A stretch of 64,000 nt of DNA from Branchiostoma lanceolatum (lineage: Eukaryota; Chordata; Leptocardii; Amphioxiformes; Branchiostomatidae). The position numbers were made by a program, and so were the translations under genes. The notes below the pieces were generated by a model. The model saw nothing but the letters and a program-made list of their open reading frames with translations, did not search any database and was not told the origin of the DNA. Positions 11,424-23,698 of this stretch are shown here, in pieces (position 1 is the first letter of the stretch; every line of letters starts with the position of its first letter). The stretch covers positions 29,639,193 through 29,703,192 of the forward strand of contig NC_089723.1 of assembly GCF_035083965.1 (NCBI RefSeq), in the 5' to 3' direction.

Positions 11424-12255
11424 TGAGTTGCCTTGATCTGTGTTGATCCAATCCTTGGAAACCCAGACTTCGGGGCTATGCTTGCATAGGGGTGAAGATC
11501 ACACAGGGTAAGTCACTGGAGAAGGTAGCTCTTACCCGCTGATTATGTCTTTTTTAAATAGATTATAGATACCATGACAGAGAGCATGGGTGGAACGTAT
11601 GATTTGTTTGGCAAGATAGATTACTTTGGTTGCTTCATTTGATTGATAAGTGTACAGGGCCTCCATCTGAACTTCTGATTTACCACATCAAAAACACGGT
11701 GTTATCAATGCCTTTCAAAGAATGTCTTCAACACCTGGATATCTCTTTGACTTCGCCGTTTGGGTTTTATGTGGGGGTCTTAGGGTACAGTACTAGTACC
11801 CAGTGGAACTTTGTGTTGACGTTACCTGCATTGTATGATATAATTTTGTACTATGATGTTTCTTGGTTCTCTCGCGTAAACGCTGTCGGATATTAATCTT
11901 TACTTGAAAGGGACATGACCAGTTTGGTTCCAGATGTAGGACTCTAAGATTACGATCAAAATACCAACAGTCTTAGTATTGATTTCTTTTTATTGTGTAA
12001 CGTTCTAAGCACCAATCAGAATGTATTTGCAGTCAACGTTGTAAATATTCAATGAGGTTGAAACAGAAAGTTTATAATATACATGAGCACTAATTAACAC
12101 AAATGTGAGCATTTATCTCATGAATGATATGCAAAGTTAGATTTACACAGATTATTTTCTTTTGCTGTTCTCTATTGTCCTATTTCTTTTGCCTCTATAT
12201 AAATAGTGAACTTATACAATTTACTGCTTTTACCAATGCTGTAATGAGGTTGCAA

Positions 12256-12261
12256 AATAAA
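12256..12261 (+). other. Polyadenylation signal of the intact kinase gene
   Basis: AATAAA about 1.03 kb after the stop. The aligned site in the left duplicate (near 8655) also reads AATAAA, so the signal predates the duplication. Confidence 0.6.
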
Positions 12262-12322
12262 CTTTGCTGGGTTGAAAATCCACTTGTATTCCTCGTCTAT
12301 TATGCCTGATTTAGTTTGTGAA

Positions 12323-12399
12323 TATGTATGTATGTATGTTCGATGTGTGTGTGTGTATGTATGTGTGCATGTATGTGTGCATGTATGTATGTATGTATG
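12323..12399. repeat. (TATG/TGTG)n microsatellite
   Basis: Degenerate ATGT and GTGT tetranucleotide repeats just downstream of the kinase polyadenylation signal. Confidence 0.85.
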
Positions 12400-13459
12400 A
12401 ATGGTTTAGCATAACGACCTACTTCAATCATCTTGTTTTGGTACCTAAATGTTTAACAAAAGCTTTGAGAAAACTGACTTTCAATTAAATTATTTTCTGA
12501 CTTATACTCTGATCAAGTATAAATGTTAATTTGTTTATTGTACACATTTATACAAAAAAATGGCATATTTCTGGACTGAGACCAGTCAAAGTCCCTGTCA
12601 ACAAGCGAAACAGTATTCCCCGGATAAAATTTGAGTTTGTTTTGCACTATACGATGTTGCAATTGGTCAGATACAGCCACAATCACAGCCGCAATAGTCT
12701 CAGTTTCCAAAATATGTACATGTAGTAGTCCTACTCGCCAAATACATTATACACGCTTAGGTTTTATTGGTGGTTCCATCGTGATAGTCAAGAAAAGAAG
12801 GACTTCGAAACGTCACTGTAGATAGTTTTATTCCTCTTTGCCACATATCTAAGATTAACAATTCAGGCTTCAGAGCCCCTTAATATCTGTAAACATCGGG
12901 CAGAAAGCTCGACTGCCTTTGATGGGGACCTCTTGCGCATGCGGCGATACACAGTCAGTATTGCATATAAAGAAGGAACAGGTTGACACGCACTATTGCA
13001 ATGGCATGGGCGAAGCAACGGTGCACTGATATAGTATACGATTTGACGTGAGGAAAAGAAAAGTATGAATACAGGTCGGAAGCGTCAATGTCTTCTTCCC
13101 TTACGCCATTTTAAATGGCAAAGTGTTGGTACCAAATATAATTTTGGAGGAACATCATTTTATTCAACGTTATTGTCACATCACTGTCGCACCAAGCGAA
13201 ATTTCCCATTGAAAGTGCATTGAAATATAATCTCCTCAATGCACCGTTAACTATGATTTAACTAATATCATACTACTAAGTAATAACTATCGTATGTTCT
13301 ATATAACATAAGGAAACTATTGTTTACACAACCAGCATTTTCTGAAGAGGGTTGTAAGAAACATTGTCTAGAGACAAGCCCTCTCCAGTCGATGTATCAG
13401 ACTTTCAGTCTATGATAAAACAATGGCTATGATCTGTACTGCTGAACAAAGAAGTCAGT

Positions 13460-16400
13460 CTATGTATCATTTTTGACGGAGTTGAACGCGATGTTCTGCC
13501 GTGCTGTGTGTTGCTTTCTCTCGTGTAAGGAACGGGCGATCTGCTGGAAATATTTCTGATGCTGTTCTGTGGTTCGGTAAGGTCTCCCGTTTATACCAGT
13601 AGAAAAGCCAGTCCCTTTTTTCTGCACAGAGTCACCCGTGAATTTACCCTTATTAGAAGTCAGAGCGCCAAAATTTGGCTTCCTTCTGAACATCCTTTGC
13701 ATGACCAGGGACTTGGCGGGGTCTCTTCTATCCGCGTGCCAAATGACGTTGCCTCGACCGTCGATGCCGAACGTTTCGTGGGTGACCTCGGGGCCTTTGG
13801 TGTACCTCAGGCGGGGAAAGTTGACGGAGTTACCGTCCAAGTCCGTCGTCCCGCCGCCGCTGCTGCCCGAGCTCGGGCTGAATGAAGGCGAGCTTCCCAG
13901 GTCCCAGGAAGACCAAGAGAAGGGGTGGGGGACAAACCGGCCCGTGGGGATCTTTCTAGTCCTCACGACGTCCGAAAGGTCGTACCGCAGAATCTTCTTG
14001 CCCGCGCCGGTGTATTCTTGGACGACTTTGAACGGGTACGGCATACCGTTTGTGAGAATGGGGAGGGGTTCAACCTCGTGGAAGTGAGGGAAGCCACAGC
14101 GAGTCGGCTGCATGGAGTGTCTCGTTGTCACACCGGCCTTTCTACTTGTTAACTTCGGTAGATTTATACATGTATTTTCTTCTACTGAACCGTGAACCTC
14201 GGGTGCTAGGAGGAAGTCGGCCTCTGGCCTGTGATTGTGGTCGCCATGGTCACTATAGTCACCGTGGTCGCTGTCTTTCGATGGATGAAACGTTCTGAAA
14301 ATAAAAATTAAACAAGTTTAAGTGTCTATATCATGTTCACGTGTGTGTGTAAGCCTGGGTGCCATCCCATTTCTAATGGGGCTCCTACACTCGCTACCCT
14401 AAAGAAAATAAATATTTTTAGGGTAGCGAGTGTAGGAGCCCCGGTAGAAATAGGATGGCATCCAGGCTATATGTGTGTGTCTAGCCCACATAATTCAAGA
14501 ATCTATGGATATCGATGGATTGTAGCGATATGTAATACATAGAAAGACAAAGGTCAAGGTCGATTTTGGATCTCCTGGCGGCTTCCCTAAATTCTGCAAC
14601 CAAATTTCGTATTTTCGTAACGATATCGTCTATTAATATTTCTGGACATGCTACGGTCTTGTTACCTTGGATGCGTGGTTAATGGTCTTGATAGCATACA
14701 TATTTGAATTTTTCACAACAAAAAGTCATATTACAGCTTTGGATTCACCTTGCACCTCTTAGCAATTCAGTATAATGTCCGAAACATGACAATCAATGGT
14801 ACGTTTGCGTATTTTCGACAACAAATACTTTCTTACATTTGACACTTAACCAAGCGAATCCTTCCCCACTTGTACACAATGGCCATGGCCTTCGCGCCGG
14901 AATTTCTTTTGACCAACACTTTGTTCAAACGACATAACAGTGCTGCTTGCTTATTTGTTTTCTGTAGTATATTTTTCTTTTCTCTACAGAAACAAAATCC
15001 ACCAAACATGTAAACTCAATATCCGCCACGGCTAAGTTCACTGCGTATGTTAGACGTTGTTTACACTAACATGTAATCCCTAGTAACGTTGCCTAGGCTC
15101 ACAAATGTTTCCATGTAATGATCACTACAAACAAAGTTCCCGTGAGAAACTCAGCATAATCTAATTCTAGACTCGGCGTTGCACATTGTTAGCATACTGA
15201 AGTTTAGCAGACCAATACTTGGTTATTACTTCCCACCACACTTAAGTTTTGTAAACTAGACGACATAACTTTAAGTCTTTATGTTTTCAAGTTCGCCCGC
15301 CGGCCTTTTGAGTAGTCATGGACGTGACACACTTCGTTGAAAACGTGAAAAGCGTTTAAGAAGTCTGAATGAAGTTCTTAAGGACCCTGAACGAAGGGGT
15401 TCAAATTACTCACTCCCTCGCGGCGTGGTATTCCAGCTTTGTTCACTTTGTAAGGCTATTTTGTACCTCATCGTTAAGTCATCCGAATGATTTAGTGAAA
15501 CGCATAGTTTTAGAGCGTGAAGCCTGCGTATAACCCACTTTAGGGCCCTATCACACTTGTGTGTATATTCAAGTACACATGAATTGCGTATTAACACTTT
15601 TTTGGTTTAAGTAAAAGTAAGTTGCTTTCTACTTTGACCCACCGTTGTGCAGCCTTGTTATTGAACCAAAGAAATGACTTCTTCGGCTGCAAACTTAACC
15701 TAAACCAAAATCATGTTACCTTGCCGCAGTAGAGAGGGCTTCAATAAATTCACAAGTCTATAGAGTTATAGTCATATAGTACAGAGGTTGCTTGTTCGTC
15801 TCAAGTTAGAAACAATGTAGCCTTACGAGGTAGGGGGTAAGAAAAGGTCACAACCGACTCCCTAAAATTTCCCCCCGACGCTCACTTCTGCAGCCAGACG
15901 GGGTGAATGGTACATTCATGTGCGGCCGTGCGAGACAGGGTACAGGGTTACAGTTAGCGGTGTTGCCTTCCGCAGAAAGCGATATCATGCCTCGCCGTGT
16001 ACTGTAAACATGGGGTAAACAATTCACCTTTGGTAAGGCCGTTGTTGACACGACATGTAAATGTCCTACTTCTGGACCCTCCCAGTTTTGTACGTAAATA
16101 CGCCTATTAACCAGTAGCTCTCTACGACCTATCTGGACAGTTATCATCCTCCTTTGCAAGTTTGTAAACATATGTCAAGTGGAATAAACTACTAAAATGT
16201 GGACATTAACTTGTAAAGACGCTGCTTGCTTAGTATGGAATTCGTAAGCTTGTTCAGTCTTAAATTAAAAACGTCTCCACCCCCAACAACTATCTCAAAT
16301 AATCTCAGAGTTTGTCTTAAATGATCTCTCTAACAATTGGAAGACGAAGAAGGATCCCCCAAAAGATAGAATGTTATTCAAGGATTTGTCGTGCAACGTA

Positions 16401-17996
16401 TCACTTTTCGCGTGGTTATAACTGTTTTCTTTACCCAAACTCTTGCAAGCTAGTTCCCATGACTAACGACCCAATAGACTGTCGACAAACAGTGCTCTAT
16501 GCATTTACAGCGGTTGACAAATTTGTTTAGAATTGGTACACACTAAGAATGTTATGGTACGATCTATCAAACTGGGCGTATTGTATGTTAGGTGTGGCAT
16601 TTCTGACAAGACACAATTTGACTTGCACGAAGCTTGTTTATCATGTGTCGTGCTATACATTTATTGTACTGGGAGATTCAATAGTTGGGTACACTTTTGG
16701 AATGCTGTGACAGATATATTAAATGGTTCTGTGTGTTTTAGTGCATGTCCATGATAAGGCCGGACTCGGGTAGTACTATATGCTATGGCGAAGTGAATTC
16801 GGCATGTGTCAATATGGCGGACCTTCATATTCATTTGCACCTGCTTACAATACACTTGGCAGTTGCTATTTGCAGAATCACAGCCTCACAAAAATCATAC
16901 CGACAATATTTTGTGTACAGATTCTGTGAACTTCTAGTAGACCAGTTTTAGGGTACCCAATGTTATTATGGCTTGTCCGTAACAAGAATTTAGTCCATTG
17001 TGTGCTTTCTCAACAACAAGCCATTAAAATGTCAGACGATGCAATCACCCTAGGCAGACTGACGGCCTTTTTGTAGTAGTTCCATACCAGACATTTCCTT
17101 TTATATGAATAGCCCTTAAGTAACGTTCTGTTGTTGACAAGCCGTTAACTGCTCTGTTTATTTCAAGATATTGAAACCAATTCGACGTGACACTGAAAAT
17201 TCGAATTTGAGTACATTTTTCGACTGCTGCGATAGCAAATGATGGTGATGTACTAAGATGGCAGACGATTTTATCACAAGATTACAAAACTATAAACACA
17301 CGAGCTGAGGAAAAGGTCTCTTCACAAAACAGGAAATTGTGTTACGTTGTATGTGCTAAGATAATTCATAATTCTTAAGGGACGAAAACGTGTCATTCTC
17401 ACAGCAAGTCTAAGTGCGTATTAAGATCAGATAAGATTGAGTTTTCACCTGTATTTGTTGTTAGTAGACGGGGCTTCGCTCTGTTCCTGTGCTTGTTTGG
17501 CTTTAATCATGGCCTTATGGAGACATGACACCAGCTGTTCGTTCCTACGTTTCTTGTTGTTCCCCCTGTCTCGATAATCCTCGATGTATTTCCGTATGTC
17601 CGAGTGGTGCCGAAATTCGTATAGGTCCGTGGAATCGTGATCGGGTCTTCGGGGAATCCTCGGCGGACGGCGGTTCACGTTCAGCGACAGGTTGGCGGTG
17701 TCTCCCGAGTGCACGCCGCCGGGATTTGACTGGTGACTGCAGGAACCCGGTTGGAACCAGCCCGTTAGCCTCTCCTGATCCGCCGCGCAGAAACACACCG
17801 CGGCGGCGGCGTCTTCGACCTCCCAGACCGCCACGATGTTAGCCACGGCCTCCTCCCCTACCGTCGGCGCTGTCTTGCACCGAGCCAGCATTTCTTCTGA
17901 CTCCGTCGAGCACCAGGCTTCTTGTCCGCACGACGCACACCTTACAGAGTCAGGCTCCTCCTCCTCACAGTAATAGGATTGCGGCCTGCTTTGCAT
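13460..17996 (-). CDS. Unrecognised two-exon gene, 460 residues
   Basis: Exon 1 runs 17996-17449 from ATG to a GTGAAA donor; exon 2 runs 14294-13460 after a TTTTATTTTCAG acceptor. The phases match (AG|A, Arg) and give 460 residues. The N-terminal third is acidic and Cys-rich, with CASC and CFC pairs that could bind metal or form disulfides. A basic helical stretch follows (RKYIEDYRDRGNNKKRR), then a His/Asp-rich segment (SDHGDYSDHGDHNH), a compact region with FPHFHEVEPLPILTNG and YPFKVVQEYTGAGKKI, a Ser/Gly-rich linker, and a basic C-terminus. There is no signal peptide or transmembrane segment, so it is probably intracellular. I do not recognise the family. A TTTATT at 13158 is AATAAA on this strand. 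A palindromic CRE-like site lies about 135 bp upstream. Confidence 0.75.
14352..14468. mobile_element. 117-bp hairpin MITE (AGCCTGG family), copy 1
   Basis: Two arms of about 50 bp are near-perfect inverted repeats: AGCCTGGGTGCCATCC at the left, GGATGGCATCCAGGCT at the right, with GGGGCTCCTACACTCGCTAC shared by the arms. The loop is about 12 AT-rich bases. It lies in the intron of the minus-strand gene at 13460-17996. Related hairpins are at 39944-40082 and probably 32572-32722. Confidence 0.88.
14469..17448. other. Remainder of the intron of the unrecognised gene
   Basis: About 3 kb of AT-rich sequence between the two coding exons. Apart from the hairpin at its left end I see no further element or exon with coding features. 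Confidence 0.45.
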
Positions 17997-18130
17997 AATT
18001 TTCTCTCAACAGCCACCTGGCTTCATAACGTTAACACACTCAACAACATAACGTCTGCCATCGCGCACACACACAACAACAATAGTAATACAACCAAGGG
18101 AACCGCGGGGTTATATGACCCGTTATTTCG

Positions 18131-18138
18131 TGACGTCA
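18131..18138. promoter_or_regulatory. CRE-like palindrome TGACGTCA
   Basis: A perfect 8-bp CREB/ATF consensus about 135 bp upstream of the ATG of the minus-strand gene at 13460-17996, a typical promoter position. Known of the motif: CREB/ATF dimers bind it. Use here is inferred only. Confidence 0.4.
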
Positions 18139-18689
18139 CGTACGAAGTTAAACAGCCGGCTAGATTTAATTACATTGACCCCATTTGTGTCCAATGGACG
18201 GAGTCTCTTTAACTAAGACTATCTTAGCCCACTGCTTATGCGGGGCTTTAGGTAGTAAGCGCATGTAGAGGACGAAACACTTTGTATTGTACACAATGCC
18301 AGATGTGGTGTACCCGCCATTGCTTGAGAAAGGATCACAGGAAGGATAAGTATCCAGGGTATCGGCGAAAACACGCTTTGGTATTTTGTAATACGTTATT
18401 CGAAGCTGCAATGGCTTTGTTCATCCGGCAAACGCGGAAAATACCGCCTGCAAATACAATTCCTTGATACGACCTAAATACTTTCTAAACTCCGCAAGAA
18501 TAATTCAAAGTAGTTTCGAGATTTCTTTTAGTGAAAGCCGTGCTAGATGTAATTTACAACGCAAGTAATATCAATTCTATAACTACAGTTTGGCCATCTC
18601 ATACGTCCATGACATGTCTAGAGCATTTGTAAATTCTTTGCAAATGACGTACATAATCTATGCATGGTTATGTTAATCTCCAACTAACT

Positions 18690-19975
18690 TACACATGTCA
18701 CAAATATAAAATTTCCATCATTTTTCACTAAGAGGTTTTGCCGTTTTTGTATCATGTATGCAAATCAGTTTCTTATTTGCACGTTTACGTTCCAGTGCCA
18801 TAAAGTACATGCGTTGTATTGAAGCCCAGTTATGGAAAACAATGGAATGATAGAATTCCGTCATTAATCATACAAATTACATTCTTATTTGCATAACTTG
18901 TATGTAATTGTGTACATCTCTACCTAAGATGCCTAACTTGTATGCCTAACGTGATGGATATCCGCCTTTCCGTTCTTCAGTCATCTTCTTTGGAATATTT
19001 TCAAAAATGCCCTTGCAGTTTCAAAATAAAATGTTAGGGGGCCCAAACCTGACGTCAAAAGCTACTAGCATCTGCCACCCAAACGTCAAGAGACCATAGC
19101 ATATCCTGGGCAAAAGATACATTGAACAAAATTCTATCATTGATTATGCAAATGTGTCCCTATTTTGCATGATTTGCATTTCATTGTGTACATTTCTGTC
19201 TAAGCTATAAACATAACCAAAATTATGAAAATCCATTGTTCCTTTCTTCAGTTTATTATCCTCTTTGGCAAGTTTGGACAAAATCGCCCTGCCGTTCCAA
19301 ACCGCTAGGGGGGCTCATGTCACTTCTTTCCGAGCACAGGAGGGCATAAGAAGCACTAAAACAACACCTTGTGAAAGTACTTACCCTAAGTTCAATCTCA
19401 AAAATTATTCTGCACCACATAGCCACAAGGGTATACTTGATAACTATGCAAAGAAAACAGGCTGTTATCCAGCTCGAACGACGAGTACAGATCCCGGAAG
19501 TAAACAAACCTTACATTTGATCCAGATTTCGGCTGTATTCATCCGCTCAGGGCAGGCCTGACCAAACTACGCATATGTTCTTACGCCAACTAATCTGGTG
19601 AACACAACAAATTCTGACCAAAATAGGAAAGCTTAGACCCTACCAGTTCTTTCTAAACAAAGAGGTCTCCAGATTGGGCCAAAAGTTTCAAGGAAAATGA
19701 AGGTTTTCAAGGATTTTAAGTTGGCACTACAAAGCTGCCGCCGTGCATGTTCCACTGTAACGTCTACCCAGGAGCAATCTGCTACCACCCAAAAATTCGT
19801 GACCATAGCATGTCCAGAACACGTGATATCAAAACCGGACGTTCCACTGCAGTACCATGGAAAGCCTCTATGAGGCCAAACTCTAATCAATTCTACTTTT
19901 TGTCACAACCTACCAACACACCAGATATGAAAATAATGCATCCAGCCGCCCTTGAGTTATCTTGTTGACCAACAG
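18690..19975. repeat. Diverged tandem-type repeat region
   Basis: Several loosely repeated units share blocks such as CTTGCAGTTTCAAA or CTGCCGTTCCAAA, followed by AGGGGGCCCAAA or AGGGGGGCTCA, TTATGCAAAT and GTGTACAT. The same block order occurs in the better preserved elements at 45397-46570 and 53084-53976. The final part (ACCAGATATGAAAATAATGC onward) belongs to the same series. No gene is seen here. Confidence 0.55.
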
Positions 19976-20105
19976 ATACACAAAAATGTCCCCCCAAAAA
20001 TCACAGAATGGAATCGCCCTTACTTCAATAAAGTTACACCAGGTTAACTACCTAATAGTAACGTTATATGTATACCGTGTCTGAATTTGAAGAGAACCCC
20101 TCATC

Positions 20106-20318
20106 ATGTCAAAAATTGATCATACAACTCCCCCTTTCACTCGAGTGCGTCAAGGTTGGTTAGACGAAAACTCCAGCACCGGAGGCAAAGAACTAGAAGG
20201 TGAAAGTACCATAGGTTATAAACCGTCGTTGTCGGGGCGAGCTCTCGGCGCTCTTCGGTTGAGGAGGCCCGTATTCCGGGCGGCGTTGGCGGAGCTGCTC
20301 GGCACATTTCTCCTTGTG
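20106..20318 (+). CDS. Aquaglyceroporin candidate first exon 1a (long N-terminus)
   Basis: ATG at 20106 opens 71 codons ending at a GTGAGT donor in phase 0. The last 30 or so residues ([19 protein letters not shown]) are the start of the first membrane helix of an aquaporin and parallel exon 1b at 30918-31022 ([19 protein letters not shown]). The first 36 residues are an extra hydrophilic N-terminus. Upstream non-coding sequence is also shared with exon 1b (CACAGAATGGAATCG versus CACAAAATGGAATCG; CAGGTTAACTA in both). It would splice in phase to exon 2 at 34000 over a 13.7 kb intron, giving 343 residues. It could also be the remnant of a separate duplicated gene that lost its other exons. Confidence 0.75.
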
Positions 20319-20772
20319 GTGAGTTCGTTTTTGTTTTTTTTAATTAGAGGAAATTTAATTTTAAGTTGTTACCAGTGCTAAGAGTTTTGTGGTGAAAGGG
20401 TGTTGTTTTGGAGGAGCATCAACAATTTGGTATTTGGCATTTATATATATGACTAGTTTTGTCGGGCTTCATTAATGTTGGTTGTACGAGGGCAGTTCAA
20501 TTAAGATTTTCCCTGACCGAATAGTTACTGTAGGAAGCTGAGACTGCTCGTGTACAATGATGTATACCTCCATAGGTCTCATTGTCATTTTCATCCCTAA
20601 ACTCCAAACAGTTTCTTTTTTACGGGTGCTAAGGTGAAGTAATAAGGTGTAATAAAGGAATCTGTTGGGTACATAGTGGTCATCAGGGTCCTGTAGACGT
20701 GGGCTGTTTTCTTAGACTCGCTCCCCATGGACTTTGCACAGTTTTCGGATAAGAACTAATACGGTGCCAATA

Positions 20773-20850
20773 CTGACTGGCGAAAGATAGTGGATCCTAG
20801 CTGAAACGTCTGAGCGTTTACATAATCTAAGCTTGAGCAAATTTTATATT
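20773..20850 (-). repeat. Dispersed ~75-bp motif, copy 2
   Basis: Reverse orientation: CTGACTGGCGAAAGATAGTG, then GCTGAAACGTCTGAGCGTTT and a diverged GCTTGAGCAA end. Confidence 0.6.
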
Positions 20851-21004
20851 GTGTATCGTATTATCTAGATTTCTAATCTTCATGGACGAAACTTGTCTTG
20901 AATTTGTTTTGACAGTTGTCCCCCGTTGAACTATCTAATAAGTGTCTTCATCTCATTCACATATCAATTCAAACGTTTTGATTGAATACCTGCAAAATTT
21001 TCAC

Positions 21005-21095
21005 CGGTCAATGACGAAAGATACTAGTAGTCAGGTACATGCAATCTGAAACGTCTGGCCGTTTACAAAATCTATCCAGTTGATAGAGTAACTTG
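21005..21095 (-). repeat. Dispersed ~75-bp motif, copy 3
   Basis: Reverse orientation: AATGACGAAAGATACTAG, then CTGAAACGTCTGGCCGTTTA, CAAAATCTATCCAGTTGATA and GAGTAACTTG. Confidence 0.65.
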
Positions 21096-21149
21096 TGTAT
21101 GGAGTGCCAAGTTTTGTTTCTCCTATACATTTCAAATTCCAACGTATCC

Positions 21150-21854
21150 TAGAGTCAATTCCATGTCACCGAGAGGGTCTTCAGATAATATTGCTAATAA
21201 GTTTGAACAATTCTAGATAAAACACTATTTCAGTCAAAATAGTTCCAACAATTAAAAATGAAAGTTTGAACATGTTTGAACTCATCTATATATTTTGGAA
21301 ATATTTTGAAAGCAATTGCACAAGTATCTCTTTATTTAGAACAATTTTCAAAGATCTATATGATTGTTTCACTGTTAGAACATGTTCCAACATTTTGCAT
21401 CATTTTGCAAATGGTAGATTTGGGTTATTGCCCCCATAAATGTAGGTGCTAATCACACTATATTGTCTGCCTCTGTATATCTTTAGATTTCACGTCTAGA
21501 CACTGCTAAGTCTTTTGTGTTGAAGTGTCTATGCATGGCACCCAGGCCTAATCCCCTATACTTTGTAGGATGTGTGAATTGCCCTCTTCCCAGTCCACTG
21601 ACCCAGTTACACAATGTTGGAACAAATGATGAATCTATCATGTTGCAACAGTTTAGAAACTAGTACAAATAATGTGTTCCATGTTGGAAATCTGTTTAAC
21701 ATGTTGGAACACAGAAGAAAATGTTTAGAACATCAAGTAACTGTTGGAACTTGTTCTAAACAGTTACTTATCTCACTTAGATGGTAAGAAAGGTTTTGAA
21801 AATGTTAGAACAAAAGGCAACAAACACCCACACGGTTATGTGAAATTGACTCTA
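21150..21854. mobile_element. 705-bp inverted-repeat element with GTTGGAAC-type internal palindromes
   Basis: Ends are imperfect inverted repeats beginning TAGAGTCAATT at both termini, matching at roughly 17 of 22 positions. The interior repeatedly carries GTTGGAAC, GTTCCAAC, GTTAGAAC and TTAGAACAT in both orientations, so the whole element can fold back on itself. No ORF is credible. It lies between aquaporin exon 1a and the nested EGF gene. Confidence 0.6.
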
Positions 21855-23698
21855 CAGTAATGAGAAGTGAGTCAGGGGCAATCTCCATTGAACTGCCCTC
21901 ACCCAACCAACAGGACTGTCCATAGATAACATGCTCCGGAATTAATATGTGAGGCACGTAGAAAACTTATAACAAGTGCCCACATATGGTCGTCTTGTAA
22001 GTCAAGGTTAGGTAAAGCTGTACATGTGGTAAATAAATGAATAAAAACGGTGGAAGGAGAGTGGCATGGCAGGCAGATCCTTATGTCTATTGTTGGTACG
22101 CTTCAGTTTACTACACGCATTGTTTCCTGTCTGTATACAGTCTACACGAATTAACAGGACTCTTCCATGCCAGGGTTACAAACGGATATTCTAGGCCACT
22201 GTAAGCTTCTCCTAAGTACAAGCAGATGGAGAAGTGGAACAGAAAAAAAATGCATCTCTACAGAGAGACATAGCAACGCAGAAAAGACTACAAAACAAGC
22301 CCGACTGATACATCTGCTTGCCTGGAAATTAAGCTTCTAACGCCGACGGCAGTATTGTTTCCCATAAAGACAAAATCTCCGGAAGGGCTTAGGAGGCTGT
22401 ATTTCGAGCTTACAGTGTCACCAGCCTACAGCCCAAGGAAAGGCTGGTAACCAAGTTACAGTAGCTGGAGAGATAACTCGACATTTTTCTCCCGGAAACC
22501 ATACATCCGCTACACATAGTAACTGTCATACAACAAACCAAACCGAAAGGTAATGCTGCCTCTGCTTGCATCTTCGACAGGTCCATCGGTAACGGTGACA
22601 TATATGTAACGTTAAATTCACTTGACTAGTCAAACCTGCTTCCTCATGAAGTGAAATGAACTGACTCAGAGACTGTAGTGGTCAGGTGGTGTTGTCTCTA
22701 CTCCTGCGTTATAGACGTGGTCCTAAAAGTGTGCATTAGACTTGGCAGAGGTGAAACAAGCTACCTTGTCTCTTGGAAGACTTTAGAAAGCTCCGCTGAG
22801 GGCTCGAAATACATATTGTGCATGGAGGAGTAAATGTACGACAATTCTTAATGTTTTACGATAGGAAAAGAAGCATTGCGTGACATTAGTATTCGTTTTC
22901 CAATATTTTTGCAACTTATGGCATTTATTTTTCCATTTCGCAGCTTCTTTGTTCAATGTACAGTATGATCGCAAACTTTGTTTTTGGCAACGGACGAAAA
23001 TTGATGCGTGCACGGATGTCAAATAAAGTCAGGTAAACAATATCACAGCCTTGGTAGGTTGTTCGTTTTGCATTGTTTTTAAGACTTCGTGTTAATTAAC
23101 CACATGTTATATTACATATCGAGTTTTAAAAAAAAATTACATTTGCCCCATGTCAAATCTGAGAGGTAGCCTCCCAGCTTAGAGGTGCCCAAAGCACGTT
23201 TGGGTGTTGAAAGCCATATATTCAAAATCAATTTTGTCCATAGTAAGTTTGAATAACGCACTATCCCATTGTATATCAATATCATCAAGGAGCAAAGATG
23301 CGATGTTGTTATGTGGTGGGAACTCATTGAAAATCTGAGGCCAGCCATTATTTCAAATCTTCCGAACATGCGCGATTCTGAACAATGAGTCCCGAACGCT
23401 TCCGGAGGATTAATCACGTGGTCATGGTTCAATCTGCTTGGACATTGTAAGGCTGCGGGAAGTTAATTGTCGAAAATTGCCGACAGAAAACTGTTACGGC
23501 TGGATTATGGGCTGATTATTAGGTGGTACCAAAAATAAAATACTCATTTTTTTCGCCTTGTTTCTGCGCTCGTTTTAAATGCTCAAAGTATGAAATAATG
23601 ATGCAAATGTGCTGATATATGGACGTAAATGTCAATTTCATACAGATTGCCTTATTCAGAATACTTCCAGATTCACCCATTGAAATCGCTTAGGGCAC

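Larger units (their letters stand above)
5140..12620. repeat. Tandem segmental duplication carrying two kinase copies
   Basis: The left unit (about 5140-8945) and right unit (about 9020-12620) align in order. Both begin with CCAGGCTCGTTCC and CACAATGCACTTTGGTTTCG, then a non-coding exon with a GT donor (5311 and 9438), GGTGCATCAAGTAA, TATGACGTCATGGCGTCA, the kinase exon, a shared 3' block (AATCCTTGGAAACCCAGACT) and a terminal AATAAA region ending in TATTCCTCGTCTATTA. The units differ by many substitutions and indels, so the duplication is not recent, yet the non-coding parts still align by eye. Confidence 0.85.
20319..23698. other. Sequence between aquaporin exon 1a and the nested EGF gene
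   Basis: Holds two reverse copies of the dispersed motif (20773 and 21005), an inverted-repeat element (21150-21854), and otherwise AT-rich sequence with only short ORFs lacking family features. TTTATT at 22922 would be AATAAA for the minus-strand gene that stops at 23699. Confidence 0.45.

Noticed and set aside
13559-14152. Plus-strand ORFs opposite the unrecognised two-exon gene
   Set aside because: They are shadows of the GC-richer coding exon; they lack splice partners, whereas the minus-strand exons join in phase.
17525-17842. Plus-strand Arg/Pro-rich ORF of 105 codons
   Set aside because: Antisense to exon 1 of the two-exon gene, with composition expected from the complement.
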